Positions 43,929 through 52,816 of a DNA stretch of 64,000 nt are shown here, in pieces. This DNA comes from Rhodococcus sp. 1163 (GTDB lineage: Bacteria > Actinomycetota > Actinomycetes > Mycobacteriales > Mycobacteriaceae). The first letter of the stretch is position 1. Every line of letters begins with the position of its first letter. Where the stretch lies: contig NZ_MKKX01000033.1 in NCBI RefSeq assembly GCF_002091985.1, positions 62,001-126,000 of the forward strand, in the 5' to 3' direction. Made by a program: the position numbers and the translations under genes. The notes beneath the pieces were generated by a model. That model was not told the origin of the DNA. It saw nothing but the letters and a program-made list of their open reading frames with translations, and searched no databases.

Positions 43929-44843
43929 GTGAATGACATGCTCGAGGGACGCGTTGTAATCGTGACCGGAGCCGGCCGCGGTTTGGGGCGTGCACACGCT
44001 TTGGCTTTCGCGGCCGCAGGCGCCAAAGTTGTCGTCAACGATTTCGACCCAGGCAAAGACGGACGTCCGACGGGGGAGAGCCCGGCCGAGCAGGTCGTCG
44101 ACACCATTCGGGCCGCAGGCGGCGAAGCTGTGGTCAACGGAGACGACATCGCTGACTGGGACGGTGCCGAGCGGCTCGTGAACACGGCCCTCGACGGCTT
44201 CGGACGTCTCGACGTTCTCGTCAACAACGGTGGATTTCTGCGTGACCGCATGCTCGCGACGATGAGCGAAGAAGAGTGGGATGCGGTCATTCGAGTGCAT
44301 CTCAAGGGCCACTTCGCGCCGATGCGTCATGCCAGCACCTATTGGCGCGCACAGGCGAAGGCAGGCAATGCCGTCGATGCCCGCATCATCAACACCAGTT
44401 CGGGTGCAGGCCTGCTGGGCAGCATCGGACAGGGAAACTACGCGGCGGCCAAGGCCGGAATCGCGACGCTCACCATCCAGGCCGCAGCCGAGTTCGCTCG
44501 GTACGGAATCACCGTCAACGCGATCGCACCCGCTGCGCGTACTCGCATGACCGTCGGTGCGGGAGGCGCGATGGCAGAGACCATGGCGGCGCCCGAGGAA
44601 GGCTTCGACGCGATGGCGCCGGAGAACGTCTCTCCCTTGGTCGTGTGGCTGGGCAGCACTGCTTCCGCTCATGTCACCGGAAGGGTCTTCGAGGTCGAGG
44701 GCGGCAAGGTCTCTCTCGCCGACGGTTGGCGCCACGGAACCGTCATCGACAAGGGTGCCCGTTGGGATCCGCAGGAACTCGGACCCGTCGTCGACGAGCT
44801 GATCGGTGGCGCCGTACCGCCGACACCTGTGTACGGAGCCTGA
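43929..44843 (+). CDS. SDR dehydrogenase, 17-beta-HSD4/ChsB1-like
   Basis: This 304-residue SDR resembles the dehydrogenase unit of MFE-2 and ChsB1. Its motifs are TGAGRGLGRAHALAFAAAGAKVVVNDF, NNGGFLRDRML, the loop YWRAQAKAGNAVDARIINTSSGAGL, and YAAAK. These enzymes oxidise 3-hydroxyacyl-CoA. I place the start at GTG 43929, with GGAG upstream; ATG 43938 is possible, and a longer frame would run into the operator. It is 61 bp before the thiolase, so the pair can do the last two steps of a beta-oxidation round. The KstR2-type operator ties it to C/D-ring metabolism. Confidence 0.86.
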   Translation: MNDMLEGRVVIVTGAGRGLGRAHALAFAAAGAKVVVNDFDPGKDGRPTGESPAEQVVDTIRAAGGEAVVNGDDIADWDGAERLVNTALDGFGRLDVLVNNGGFLRDRMLATMSEEEWDAVIRVHLKGHFAPMRHASTYWRAQAKAGNAVDARIINTSSGAGLLGSIGQGNYAAAKAGIATLTIQAAAEFARYGITVNAIAPAARTRMTVGAGGAMAETMAAPEEGFDAMAPENVSPLVVWLGSTASAHVTGRVFEVEGGKVSLADGWRHGTVIDKGARWDPQELGPVVDELIGGAVPPTPVYGA

Positions 44844-44904
44844 ACGCTCGCACTGCCTTTGCTCAACCATCGATTTCGACTCAATCCACTTTCAGGAGCC
44901 CCAC

Positions 44905-46116
44905 GTGCCCGAAGCTGTCATCGTCTCCGCCGCCCGTTCACCGATCGGGCGCGCACGCAAGGGATCACTGCGGGATCTTCGCGCCGATGATCTCGCCGCC
45001 ACCATCATTCATGCTGCACTGGACAAAATCCCGGCGTTCGATCCGCGGGAACTGACCGACATCATGATCGGTTGTGCGCAGCCGGCAGGCGAGCAGGGTT
45101 ACGGCCTCGCTCGCGTGATCTCCGTTCTTCTCGGCTACGACACCGTGCCCGGTACCACGGTGCAGCGATACTGCGCCTCGAGCCTTCAGACCACTCGGAT
45201 GGCGTTCCATGCCATTCGCGCCGGCGAAGGCGACGCCTTCATTTCCGGTGGCGTGGAAATGGTCTCGCGTTTCGGACTGGGTAAGTCCGACGGGATGCCG
45301 GATACCAAGAACAGCAAGTTTGCTGCACCCGCAGAGCGCGCTGCGGCGCAGGCAGGCAGCACGTGGACGGATCCTCGCGAGGAAGGGCTTCTCCCCGATG
45401 TCTACCTCGCAATGGGCGAGACCGCGGAAAACGTTGCAGGCCTTCGTTCCATCAGCCGTCGCGAGCAGGACGAATACGCCGCGCTCAGTCAGGCACGCGC
45501 TCAGGAGTCCATCGCTTCCGGATTCTTCGATCGTGAAATCACCCCGGTCCAGACTCCGGACGGACAGACGGTCTCTCGCGACGACGGCCCCCGCGCCGGT
45601 GTCGACGTCGATTCGCTGTCGACGCTCAAGCCGGTCTTCCGGCCGGATGGAACTGTCACAGCAGGCAACTGCTGCCCGGTCAACGACGGCGCAGCGGCCC
45701 TGGTCATCATGTCCGAGCAGCGCGCCAAGGATCTCGGGATCGAGCCGCTCGCGCGCATCCTGTCGACCTCGGTTTCCGGAATATCTCCCGAAATCATGGG
45801 CTTGAGCCCGGTGGAAGCTACCCGTCGGGCCGTCGCTTCGGCGGGCTTGAACGTCAGCGATGTCGACCTGTTCGAGATCAACGAAGCCTTTGCTGCACAG
45901 GTCATTCCCAGCTACCGCGACTTGGGAGTCGACGTCGATCGGGTGAACGTGCACGGCGGTGCTATTGCACTCGGGCACCCGTTCGGTATGACCGGAGCCC
46001 GGATGACGGCGACGCTGCTCAACGCTCTCTCGTGGGGCGACAAGGAGATCGGCGTCGAGACCATGTGCGCGGCCGGCGGCCAGGGCATGGCGATGGTTGT
46101 TCAGCGTCTGAAGTGA
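44905..46116 (+). CDS. Acetyl-CoA acetyltransferase (thiolase)
   Basis: This 403-residue thiolase has the nucleophile in VQRYCASSLQTTRMAF, NEAFA, the base His in [16 protein letters not shown] and the second Cys in ETMCAAGGQGMAMV. All catalytic residues of a degradative thiolase are present. The start is GTG 44905 after AGGAG, giving PEAVIVSAARSPIGRARKGSL. It follows the ChsB1-like SDR and shares its promoter with the KstR2-type operator. A FadA6-like role in C/D-ring degradation is my best guess; side-chain thiolysis is the alternative. Confidence 0.88.
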   Translation: MPEAVIVSAARSPIGRARKGSLRDLRADDLAATIIHAALDKIPAFDPRELTDIMIGCAQPAGEQGYGLARVISVLLGYDTVPGTTVQRYCASSLQTTRMAFHAIRAGEGDAFISGGVEMVSRFGLGKSDGMPDTKNSKFAAPAERAAAQAGSTWTDPREEGLLPDVYLAMGETAENVAGLRSISRREQDEYAALSQARAQESIASGFFDREITPVQTPDGQTVSRDDGPRAGVDVDSLSTLKPVFRPDGTVTAGNCCPVNDGAAALVIMSEQRAKDLGIEPLARILSTSVSGISPEIMGLSPVEATRRAVASAGLNVSDVDLFEINEAFAAQVIPSYRDLGVDVDRVNVHGGAIALGHPFGMTGARMTATLLNALSWGDKEIGVETMCAAGGQGMAMVVQRLK

Positions 46117-46120
46117 TTCA

Positions 46121-46186
46121 TGACCGTATGGTGCCCGCCAGTTCCATTGGCCCAGAAGGGTCATGGTGGCGGGCACCATACGGTCA
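46121..46186. terminator. Perfect 20-bp hairpin between thiolase and VWA gene
   Basis: TGACCGTATGGTGCCCGCCA (46121-46140) and its complement (46167-46186) enclose a 26-nt loop. The right arm covers the stop codon of the convergent VWA gene. It marks the right edge of the catabolic cluster. Confidence 0.8.
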
Positions 46187-47116
46187 ACGCTCGAACAGTG
46201 CGCTGAGCGCGGGGCCGACGTCACGATAAGTGCGGATGACCCTGATGCGGCCGTGCCCGAGGCGAGCGAGATCACGGCCGAGGTCGACGTCGTTCTCACC
46301 CGAGGTGTCGAGCAGGATGTCCAGGCGCGGAATCCTCGCCGCGGTGGGCCGTGGATCGGGCCCGGCGTTGTGCACGCAGTCGGAAAGCAGAACCACTCGC
46401 GAGTCCGGTGAGGACACTGTCCGTAGCAGCCCGGCCGCGGTGTCGAGCGCAAACTGGACGTTGGTCAGACCGCGGGCAGGAATCCGCAGGACGGTATCGA
46501 GGATTCCGAGAGGAGTCATCGGGTCACCGAAACGCGTGAGAACGGCTGCGTCGGACCAGAATGCGACCACGGCGAGGTTGTCGCGATTCAGTTCACCAGC
46601 GAGTGCGCCGACGGTCGCTGCGGCCGTCCGCACTCGTTCGCCCTTCATCGATCCGGAGATGTCGACGACGAGAACGACAGACCGCTTGGTGTGCAGTCGT
46701 TCTCGTACCACGATGTCGTCGTCTTCCGGCATCGGAATGGCAGCGAGCACATCGAGCGTGCGGTCGAGGTCGATCTCGTCGCTGCTGCCCCGGTATCGGA
46801 GTGAGGTCAGTTCACCGACCCCTCGTCGGGCATGAGTGTCGCGACGGGGACGTCGAACAGCCAGGCGAGCAGCGATCTTTCGAGCGAGTGCTCGGGTTGC
46901 GGCGTCGGATGCAGATTCTTGCGCGGTGGCGTCTGCGAGTGCGATCACCTCGGCAGTCTCCTCGGTGAACCCCGGCGCCGACGGGTTGTTCTCCCCGGCT
47001 GCCTTCCCCGGCCCGGGATGTCCGTCGGCGATCAGCGCTGCTCCCGCCCCACCGCCGGGACGGAACAGCGACGGCGACTCGGTGAGTTGTTTCGGCTTGC
47101 GCCGCAACGGCTTCAA
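46184..47116 (-). CDS. VWA-domain protein of a MoxR/VWA pair
   Basis: This protein of about 310 residues has a C-terminal von Willebrand A domain at about 140-305 with an intact metal site: DISGS, then a Thr/Ser in the middle and LLSDCVHNAG. The N-terminal 130 residues are charged and without a clear domain. With the AAA+ ATPase upstream it forms a MoxR/VWA pair, a type of chaperone that matures or inserts metal into other proteins. The first usable start is a TTG at 47116; no ATG or GTG lies between it and the stop before, so the start is uncertain. Its client is unknown. Confidence 0.8.
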   Translation of the reverse strand: MKPLRRKPKQLTESPSLFRPGGGAGAALIADGHPGPGKAAGENNPSAPGFTEETAEVIALADATAQESASDAATRALARKIAARLAVRRPRRDTHARRGVGELTSLRYRGSSDEIDLDRTLDVLAAIPMPEDDDIVVRERLHTKRSVVLVVDISGSMKGERVRTAAATVGALAGELNRDNLAVVAFWSDAAVLTRFGDPMTPLGILDTVLRIPARGLTNVQFALDTAAGLLRTVSSPDSRVVLLSDCVHNAGPDPRPTAARIPRLDILLDTSGENDVDLGRDLARLGHGRIRVIRTYRDVGPALSALFER

Positions 47117-47176
47117 GGCGCCGCCGGTGCCTCGGTTTCCGGGCCTTCGGACCGGTGAGTCTGCAGTGACGGCTCT

Positions 47177-48136
47177 TCAACCGGGTGCCGCTGCGGCGGG
47201 GCGGAGCAAAAAGTGGTCCTCCCAGATGGAGCGCAGAATCATTTCCGGTGTCGCATCCGATGTCTCGTCGACGTGGATGCGTCCGGACAGTGCGAGCAGG
47301 AGCGCGTCGAGCATGACCTGCTGGTAGCTCGCCGGTAGATCACGAGAGGGCTCGACGTCGGTACTCGCGGGGAGTTCGACGGAGCGGAGCAATGCCAACT
47401 GCTCCGCGAGCAGGGTCAGATCGATCGCGCCGCGCACACTGCTGCCCTGCGTGATGTCCTCGTGTTCGCGCGTGGCTCGGGTGATCGCCACCGAATCTGC
47501 AATCAAGCGCGGGGAGTCGGATTCGGTTCGTAGTCCTACGATTCCACGTTCCGCCTCGGCATCCTGGTACCCGATCGCGAGTCTGCACAACCGATCGTGC
47601 ACGCTCGTCGACAATCGTGTCGTGCCGACGTTGTCGTAGGGATTCATCGATGCGATCAAACGGAACGTCGGGAGGGCGTGCACGGTACCGACACGCGGGA
47701 TGGCGATGCGTCGCTCTGCCATCGCGGTGAGCAGCGTGTTCAAGGTGTCTTCCGGTGCACGGTTGAACTCCTCGATGTACAGAAACCCACCGGTACGCAT
47801 GGCCTCGACGAGCGGCCCAGGCACGAAGTTGTCCTCGCTGTAATCCTCGCGAAGAACTCGGGCAGGGTTGTGGTGGCCCACGATTCGGGCGGGCGTCAGG
47901 TCCGCGTTGCCCTCGACGAAGAGCAGCGGGATGTTCCACTCGGCAGTGATGGCGCCGAGCAGAGTGCTCTTGCTGGTGCCGGGCGGACCCTCGATGAGGA
48001 GGTCCCGCCCGGCTGCAACCGCAGCCAACAGCAAGTCGAGTTCGTGCTCTCGCCCGACGAGGCGCGCCGCGATCCGGCGGCGGATCTCGACGATCGACAA
48101 CGGAGCGAGCTGGTACTTGCCGTCGAGCTGTGCCAT
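47177..48136 (-). CDS. MoxR-type AAA+ ATPase
   Basis: This 319-residue AAA+ protein has Walker A IEGPPGTSKSTL, the MoxR-typical VEGNADLTPARIVGHHNP, Walker B GGFLYIEEFNRAPEDTLNTLL and the sensor segment LIASMNPYDN. A C-terminal lid follows. The layout is close to magnesium-chelatase-like ATPases and to CoxD/NorQ maturation factors. It lies 60 bp from the VWA gene and 9 bp after the SDR stop, all on one strand, so an SDR-MoxR-VWA unit is possible. Rieske or metal enzymes of the nearby cluster are conceivable clients, but nothing shows it directly. Confidence 0.87.
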   Translation of the reverse strand: MAQLDGKYQLAPLSIVEIRRRIAARLVGREHELDLLLAAVAAGRDLLIEGPPGTSKSTLLGAITAEWNIPLLFVEGNADLTPARIVGHHNPARVLREDYSEDNFVPGPLVEAMRTGGFLYIEEFNRAPEDTLNTLLTAMAERRIAIPRVGTVHALPTFRLIASMNPYDNVGTTRLSTSVHDRLCRLAIGYQDAEAERGIVGLRTESDSPRLIADSVAITRATREHEDITQGSSVRGAIDLTLLAEQLALLRSVELPASTDVEPSRDLPASYQQVMLDALLLALSGRIHVDETSDATPEMILRSIWEDHFLLRPAAAAPG

Positions 48137-48145
48137 GGGTTCTCG

Positions 48146-48967
48146 CTACTTCGCCAGGTATCCGGCATCGATGGGCAGTGTGACGCCCGTGACATAGCGG
48201 GCCTCGTCCGAGACGAGCCAGGCAATGGCGTTGCTGATATCGATGGACTCGATCATCGGGACGGGCAGGAGATTGCCCGCCAGCGCAATGGCCTCGGGGT
48301 TGGAGACGAGATAGTTCTGCATGGCCTCGTTGAGCACCATCGGGGTGCCCACGCCCGTCGGATGCACGCTGTTGACTCGAATGGAGTACTGCGCCAGCCA
48401 ACTGGTGAACGTACGCATCAGCCCGACGAGGGCGTGCTTGCTTGCCGCGTAACCGTCGGCCGCTCCCGATCCGGTGCCGCCTGCACCGGACAAGCCCTGG
48501 GTGGAACTCGTCAGGACGATGGATCCGCCCTGGCCCTTCTCGATCATGCTGGGTACACCCGCGTGGACAGTGTTCCACGCGCCGAACAGGTTGACCTCGA
48601 TGACGTCTCGGAAAGTCTTGACGTGATCCGGGTTCACGGCACCCAGGGGTGCAATACCGGCATTGGCGAGAATGATGTCGATCGGACCCAATTCGGCGAC
48701 CGCCTTGTCGACCACATTCTTCAGCACGTCGTAGTCACGGACGTCGGCTTCCGTGGCGATGATTCGCCGGTCGAGGGCCTCGACCTCCTTGACGGTCTGC
48801 GCGAGATCTTCCGGCGTTGCCAGGGGGTAGGGGACCGTATCGATCTGTGCGCAGATGTCGACGGCGATGATGTCGGCACCTTCTTGCGCAAGCTTGATGG
48901 CGTGGCTACGGCCTTGGCCGCGTGCCGCACCGGTGATGAAGGCTACTTTCCCGTCGAGCTTTCCCAT
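48146..48967 (-). CDS. Mycofactocin-type SDR dehydrogenase (carveol dehydrogenase-like)
   Basis: This 273-residue SDR carries the mycofactocin-family marks: TGAARGQGRSHAIKLAQEGADIIAVDIC and the insert IDTVPYPLATPEDLAQTVKEV. NAG and YAASK are present and the end reads VTLPIDAGYLAK. The ATG at 48967 follows AGGAAG; a longer frame of 41 codons covers the likely promoter. Such enzymes keep NAD bound and hand electrons to mycofactocin, so they act as one-way alcohol oxidisers. It is 9 bp upstream of the MoxR gene. Confidence 0.88.
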   Translation of the reverse strand: MGKLDGKVAFITGAARGQGRSHAIKLAQEGADIIAVDICAQIDTVPYPLATPEDLAQTVKEVEALDRRIIATEADVRDYDVLKNVVDKAVAELGPIDIILANAGIAPLGAVNPDHVKTFRDVIEVNLFGAWNTVHAGVPSMIEKGQGGSIVLTSSTQGLSGAGGTGSGAADGYAASKHALVGLMRTFTSWLAQYSIRVNSVHPTGVGTPMVLNEAMQNYLVSNPEAIALAGNLLPVPMIESIDISNAIAWLVSDEARYVTGVTLPIDAGYLAK

Positions 48968-49053
48968 GATCGAGCTTCCTCGTTGTCCGTCGGTGAAATC
49001 AGTTCGAGCGCAGAACGCTTCGCCGAAATGGACGAGGGCGTTGTGCGGCGCGA

Positions 49054-49068
49054 TGTCCGTGTCGGACA
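49054..49068. promoter_or_regulatory. 15-bp palindrome upstream of the mycofactocin-type SDR
   Basis: TGTCCG-TGT-CGGACA is a perfect inverted repeat about 87 bp before the SDR start, in a 156-bp gap between co-oriented genes. It is a plausible operator, but no known consensus is matched and chance cannot be excluded. Confidence 0.35.
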
Positions 49069-49123
49069 CACGCTCGAAGGTATATGACACCGAGTGCAGG
49101 AGTGGCCGGATTGCTTGAAATTT

Positions 49124-50197
49124 CTAATTGCTGTTCAGTGTGTCGAGTAACTCGGTGACCGCGGCCCGCCCGGCCCGATTGGCACCGATGGTGCTCGCCG
49201 ACGGCCCGTACCCGAGCAGGTGCACGCGCGGGTTCGCCGCGACACGGGTCGCTAGACGGCCGTCCATGACGATTCCGCCGCCGGGTCCGCGCAATCGTAG
49301 CGGCGCCAAGTGGTCGAGCGCGCTGCGAAATCCGGTCGCCCACAGGATTACATCGGCATTCACGCTCGTGCCGTCCTCCCATCGAACCCCGTTCGAGGTG
49401 ATCTGCGAGAACATCGGCAGGCGGTTCAAGGCGCCCCGATCCCGCGCTGCCTTCAGACGATCGGTCAGCAGCAATCCGGTGACGGACACGACCGAGCCGG
49501 GCGGCAGTCCCCGTCGAACTCGATCCTCGACCATGGCGACGGCGGCCCGCCCTGCGTCGGGTCCGAAGTTCGCCTCGCGAAATTCCGGTTCGCGGCGCGT
49601 GACCCACGTCGTGCTGGTGACCTGAGAAATCTCGTCGAGCAGCTGGACGGCCGAGATGCCACCACCGACGACGATCACGCGTTCGCCGGCGAATTCGTCT
49701 GCCGTTCGGTAGTCCTTCGTATGCAGCTGCCGGCCGGCGAACAACTCGGCGCCCCGATAGTGCGGGATGAACGGTTTCTCCCACGTACCGGTGGCATTGA
49801 TCAATCCTCGTGCCGACAGAACTGTCTCACCGGCTTCGATGCGGAAGCGTGGTTCGCGGTCGCAGACGACGTTCACCGTGACAGGCCGTCGCACCCGGAG
49901 GTCGAACTTGGCCTCGTAGGCACGGTAGTAGCGGGGTACTGCCTCGGCTGCCACGACGGACTCGGGGGCCTCGCCCGTCAACGTGTCCACGAACTCCATT
50001 CCTGGCAGATCATGGACCCTGTTGACGGTGCTCAGCGTCAATGATGGCCAGCGGAACTGCCATGCCCCACCCGGTGCCGGAGAGCGGTCGAGCATCACGA
50101 AGTCTTCTTCGACCTGCAGCCCTGCCCGATGCAGGTGGTAACCGGCCGACAGCCCGGCCTGTCCCGCGCCGATCACCGCAATATCCGTCTCGATCAC
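49124..50197 (-). CDS. FAD/NAD(P)-dependent flavoprotein (CzcO/FMO-like)
   Basis: This 357-residue flavoprotein has two dinucleotide motifs, IGAGQAGLSAGYHLHRAG for FAD near the N-terminus and VVGGGISAVQLLDEI for NADP near residue 175. The ATG motif WATGFRSAL follows and then GYGPSASTIGANRAG. It is related to flavin monooxygenases and to CzcO-type oxidoreductases, but the Baeyer-Villiger fingerprint (FxGxxxHxxxW) is not evident. It is divergent from echA6 with a 61-bp gap. The substrate is unknown. Confidence 0.85.
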   Translation of the reverse strand: MIETDIAVIGAGQAGLSAGYHLHRAGLQVEEDFVMLDRSPAPGGAWQFRWPSLTLSTVNRVHDLPGMEFVDTLTGEAPESVVAAEAVPRYYRAYEAKFDLRVRRPVTVNVVCDREPRFRIEAGETVLSARGLINATGTWEKPFIPHYRGAELFAGRQLHTKDYRTADEFAGERVIVVGGGISAVQLLDEISQVTSTTWVTRREPEFREANFGPDAGRAAVAMVEDRVRRGLPPGSVVSVTGLLLTDRLKAARDRGALNRLPMFSQITSNGVRWEDGTSVNADVILWATGFRSALDHLAPLRLRGPGGGIVMDGRLATRVAANPRVHLLGYGPSASTIGANRAGRAAVTELLDTLNSN

Positions 50198-50258
50198 ATC
50201 GACCAGTAGATCAGCCCGCGCAGCACCACCGTCGCTACCGCTGGGTAACGTCTAGGTC

Positions 50259-50990
50259 ATGATCGGACAGACTCGTGACGGCGACGTCGTCACACTCGAA
50301 CTTCAGCGACCGGAACGCCGCAACGCGCTCGATACTGCACTGTGTGTGGCCCTGCGCGAGGGAATCGAAGACGCCGTCGCCGGCGACGCCAGGGTAATCG
50401 TCATCACGGGGCAGGGCTCGAGCTTCTGCGCAGGCGCAGATCTCAGTGGCGACTCGTTCTCGAGTGACTTCCCGGAGACCCTGAACACGCTTCTGCAGAC
50501 AGTCCAGAATGTCCCGGTCCCGGTCATCGCCGCAGTCAACGGTCCAGCGGTCGGCGCCGGTACCCAGCTCGCCATCGCGAGCGATCTTCGGGTCGTCGCA
50601 GACGGAGGCTACTTCGAGATCCCCTCGACCCGCCTGGGTATCGCGGTGAACAACTGGACCATCAAGCGGCTCTCCTCGCTCGCAGGCGGCTCGGTCGCGC
50701 GCACGATCCTTCTCGGCGGCGAACGTCTGCACGCAGAACAGGCACATCACAGCGGACTCGCCAACAAACGCGGCGGAGCGGACGTCGCGCAGCAGTGGGC
50801 ACAGTCGATCACCGAACTCGCGCCGCTGGCATTGCGGCACCTCAAGCTCGTCTTCAACGACGACGGTGCGCACGACGAGCCGAAGCCCGAGCAGTGGGAA
50901 GCGTTCGGCGCTGCGTGGAAGAGCGAGGACATGCAAGAAGCCCGGCGCGCACGCAACGAGAAGCGCCCGCCGAAGTTCCTCGGCCGCTAG
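50259..50990 (+). CDS. echA6: Enoyl-CoA hydratase/isomerase-fold protein EchA6
   Basis: This 243-residue crotonase-fold protein has LQRPERRNALDTALCVAL, the oxyanion segment GQGSSFCAGADLSGD and VNGPAVGAGTQLAIASDLRV. One usual catalytic Glu position reads AVGAGTQ rather than A-x-G-G-G-x-E. It matches the mycobacterial EchA6 group (243 residues), which lacks hydratase activity and delivers acyl-CoA to mycolic-acid synthesis. In M. tuberculosis echA6 (Rv0905) directly adjoins accD3. Here accD3 is 50 kb to the left. Confidence 0.87.
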   Translation: MIGQTRDGDVVTLELQRPERRNALDTALCVALREGIEDAVAGDARVIVITGQGSSFCAGADLSGDSFSSDFPETLNTLLQTVQNVPVPVIAAVNGPAVGAGTQLAIASDLRVVADGGYFEIPSTRLGIAVNNWTIKRLSSLAGGSVARTILLGGERLHAEQAHHSGLANKRGGADVAQQWAQSITELAPLALRHLKLVFNDDGAHDEPKPEQWEAFGAAWKSEDMQEARRARNEKRPPKFLGR

Positions 50991-51043
50991 CTGCCAACCG
51001 CTCTCCCGCGTGCGTATGCTTTTCACGTGAACCGGGAGGTGTG

Positions 51044-51664
51044 GTGAGCACCGAAGAGAATTCGCGCCTGCAGTACGAAGGGTCCGACGGCGTGCGACAC
51101 GAGGTGATCCTCTCGCCCGAGCGTGTTCGACTCACTGTCGGACGTTCCCCGCAGGCTGACATCGCGTTCGAAACCGATCACGAGGTCTCACGGCTTCACG
51201 CGGCCATCGAGTGGATGGGAACGCACTGGACTCTCGTCGACGACGGATTGTCCCGGAACGGTACCTACCTGAACGGGGACCGGCTCACCGGTAGGCGGAG
51301 TCTGCGGCAGGGGGACACGATCCGCGTCGGTGGGTCGACTCTGACCTTCCACGACTACTCAGGCCTCCGCGACGAGGCCACTCGCGTCGCCGCGGACCTC
51401 CCGAAGGCCAGGACACTGACCGACACTCAACGCGCCGTTCTCATCGCGTTGTGCAGGCCTTACAAACACAATGCGACGTTTGCGAACCCGTCGTCGAATC
51501 AGCAGATCGCAGCGGAGATCTTCCTGAGCATCGATGCCGTCAAGACTCACCTCCGCGTCTTGTTCGCCAAGTTCGGGGTCGAGGACTTGCCGCAGAATCA
51601 GAAGCGACTCAGGCTCGCCGAACGTGCCCTGCAGAGCGGTGCCATCTCACAACGCGACCTGTAG
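51044..51664 (+). CDS. FHA-domain protein with C-terminal helix-turn-helix
   Basis: This 206-residue protein has an N-terminal FHA phosphothreonine-binding domain at about 20-105 (LTVGRSPQADIAFETDHEVSRLHAAIEW, then NGTYLNGDRL and GDTIRVGGSTLTF). A winged or LuxR-like helix-turn-helix follows at about 125-195 (NQQIAAEIFLSIDAVKTHLRVLFAKFGV). Together these suggest a transcription factor switched by a Ser/Thr kinase. The start is GTG 51044, with GGGAGG about 5 bp before; GTG 51041 is equally possible. Its 3' end overlaps the convergent hydrolase by 18 bp. Confidence 0.86.
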   Translation: MSTEENSRLQYEGSDGVRHEVILSPERVRLTVGRSPQADIAFETDHEVSRLHAAIEWMGTHWTLVDDGLSRNGTYLNGDRLTGRRSLRQGDTIRVGGSTLTFHDYSGLRDEATRVAADLPKARTLTDTQRAVLIALCRPYKHNATFANPSSNQQIAAEIFLSIDAVKTHLRVLFAKFGVEDLPQNQKRLRLAERALQSGAISQRDL

Positions 51665-52587
51665 GGCGGCGCCGGTCGTGGTTGTTGCGGCGGTCTCCGC
51701 TGCCACGACGAGAGTACGGATCGCGTCGGCCACTTCTGCTGCGCGTTCGAGGATCACCATGTGCCCGGCGTTCTCGATGCTCACCATTCGGGCCGCGGGC
51801 AGTAGGGCCGCAATGACATGCGAGTGGCGGATGGGCGTCATCAAGTCCTCGGACCCACACAGCACGAAGGTCGGTACGACGGCCAGGGCAGCAAGGCTTT
51901 CCCTCTCGTCGAAGTCGTGCAGTGAACCGAGGAATCCTGCCATTGTGACGACGGAGGTGTCGTTGAGCATCGCTGTCGCCAGCGCGACGACCCGCGGTCT
52001 GACGCGGCGGGATCCGCACCCGGCAGCCCGGACGATGGGGGCGCACACCCCCGGCTCATGCGCTTGGTGATCGCCATGATCGACGGGGCGCGTCGAACCG
52101 CGGACTGGAACATCGCGAGCAGCGGATGTGCGAGGCAGACGCCGAGGCCCTCCTCGGCCAACCCCGAGGATGCGGTGGCGACCAATCCGACGCCCACCAG
52201 GCGTTCGCCTACTTCACCCAGGTGCTGACGGGCGTAGGACATCGTCGTCATACCACCCATCGAGTGCCCGACGATCACGTATCTGCCGGTCGGGACCACT
52301 GCTCGTACCACTGCACCGAGGTCGCGGCCGAGAGTGTCTATCGTGTACGACTCGGCGTCGGCGGACCCGGACGCACCGTGGCCGCGGTGGTCGTAGAAGA
52401 CCATCCGAACGTCCGCTCCCCACGATTGCTCGAGTTCGTCTCGGACGTCGAACCAGGATTCCATCCGTAGGCAGTGACCGTGCACGAACACCACGGTCAG
52501 ACCGGCATCGAGGCGTCCGCTCTCGTGAACTGCCAGCGTGGTGCCGTCGTCTGTCGCGACTGTGCTGAACCTGCGCCGTTCGTTCAT
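51647..52587 (-). pseudogene. Alpha/beta hydrolase split by a one-base frameshift
   Basis: The first 180 residues (from ATG 52587) form a good alpha/beta hydrolase: VVFVHGHCLRMESW, DHRGHGASG and the nucleophile in IVGHSMGGMTTM. After SIMAITKRMSRG the frame turns to nonsense. The true continuation, VCAPIVRAAG to LNDTSVVTMAGFLGSLHDF, PTFVLCGSEDLMTP (acid) and ENAGHMV (base), is in the next frame. The break is at a run of five C (52048-52052, G on the coding strand). One more base would restore a protein of about 312 residues. This is either a real recent mutation or a sequencing error. Confidence 0.8.
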
Positions 52588-52719
52588 GAGGGACTCCGAT
52601 GTCTTCGATGGTCTCTAGTGGTGATTCGCGAGAACCGCCACTTGTGTTACCTACATCACTGTGCCGCGGCGCTTCTGGCTTCGGAACGCACCTGATAGGG
52701 GGTAGGGCCGCACCCGAGG

Positions 52720-52753
52720 GGTCACTATTTCCACCCTCGGGTGGGTAGTGACC
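52720..52753. promoter_or_regulatory. Inverted repeat upstream of the sigD-like gene
   Basis: GGTCACTA (52720-52727) pairs with TAGTGACC (52746-52753), and inside it CCACCC pairs with GGGTGG around a 2-nt loop. It lies 63 bp before the sigma factor start, in a 229-bp divergent gap with the hydrolase. It could be an operator or a leader hairpin. Confidence 0.45.
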
Positions 52754-52816
52754 AAACCATCGACCGCACAGGATCGAACTACATACAGGCGCAGGGTGAG
52801 CAGGGAGGACGGGGCG

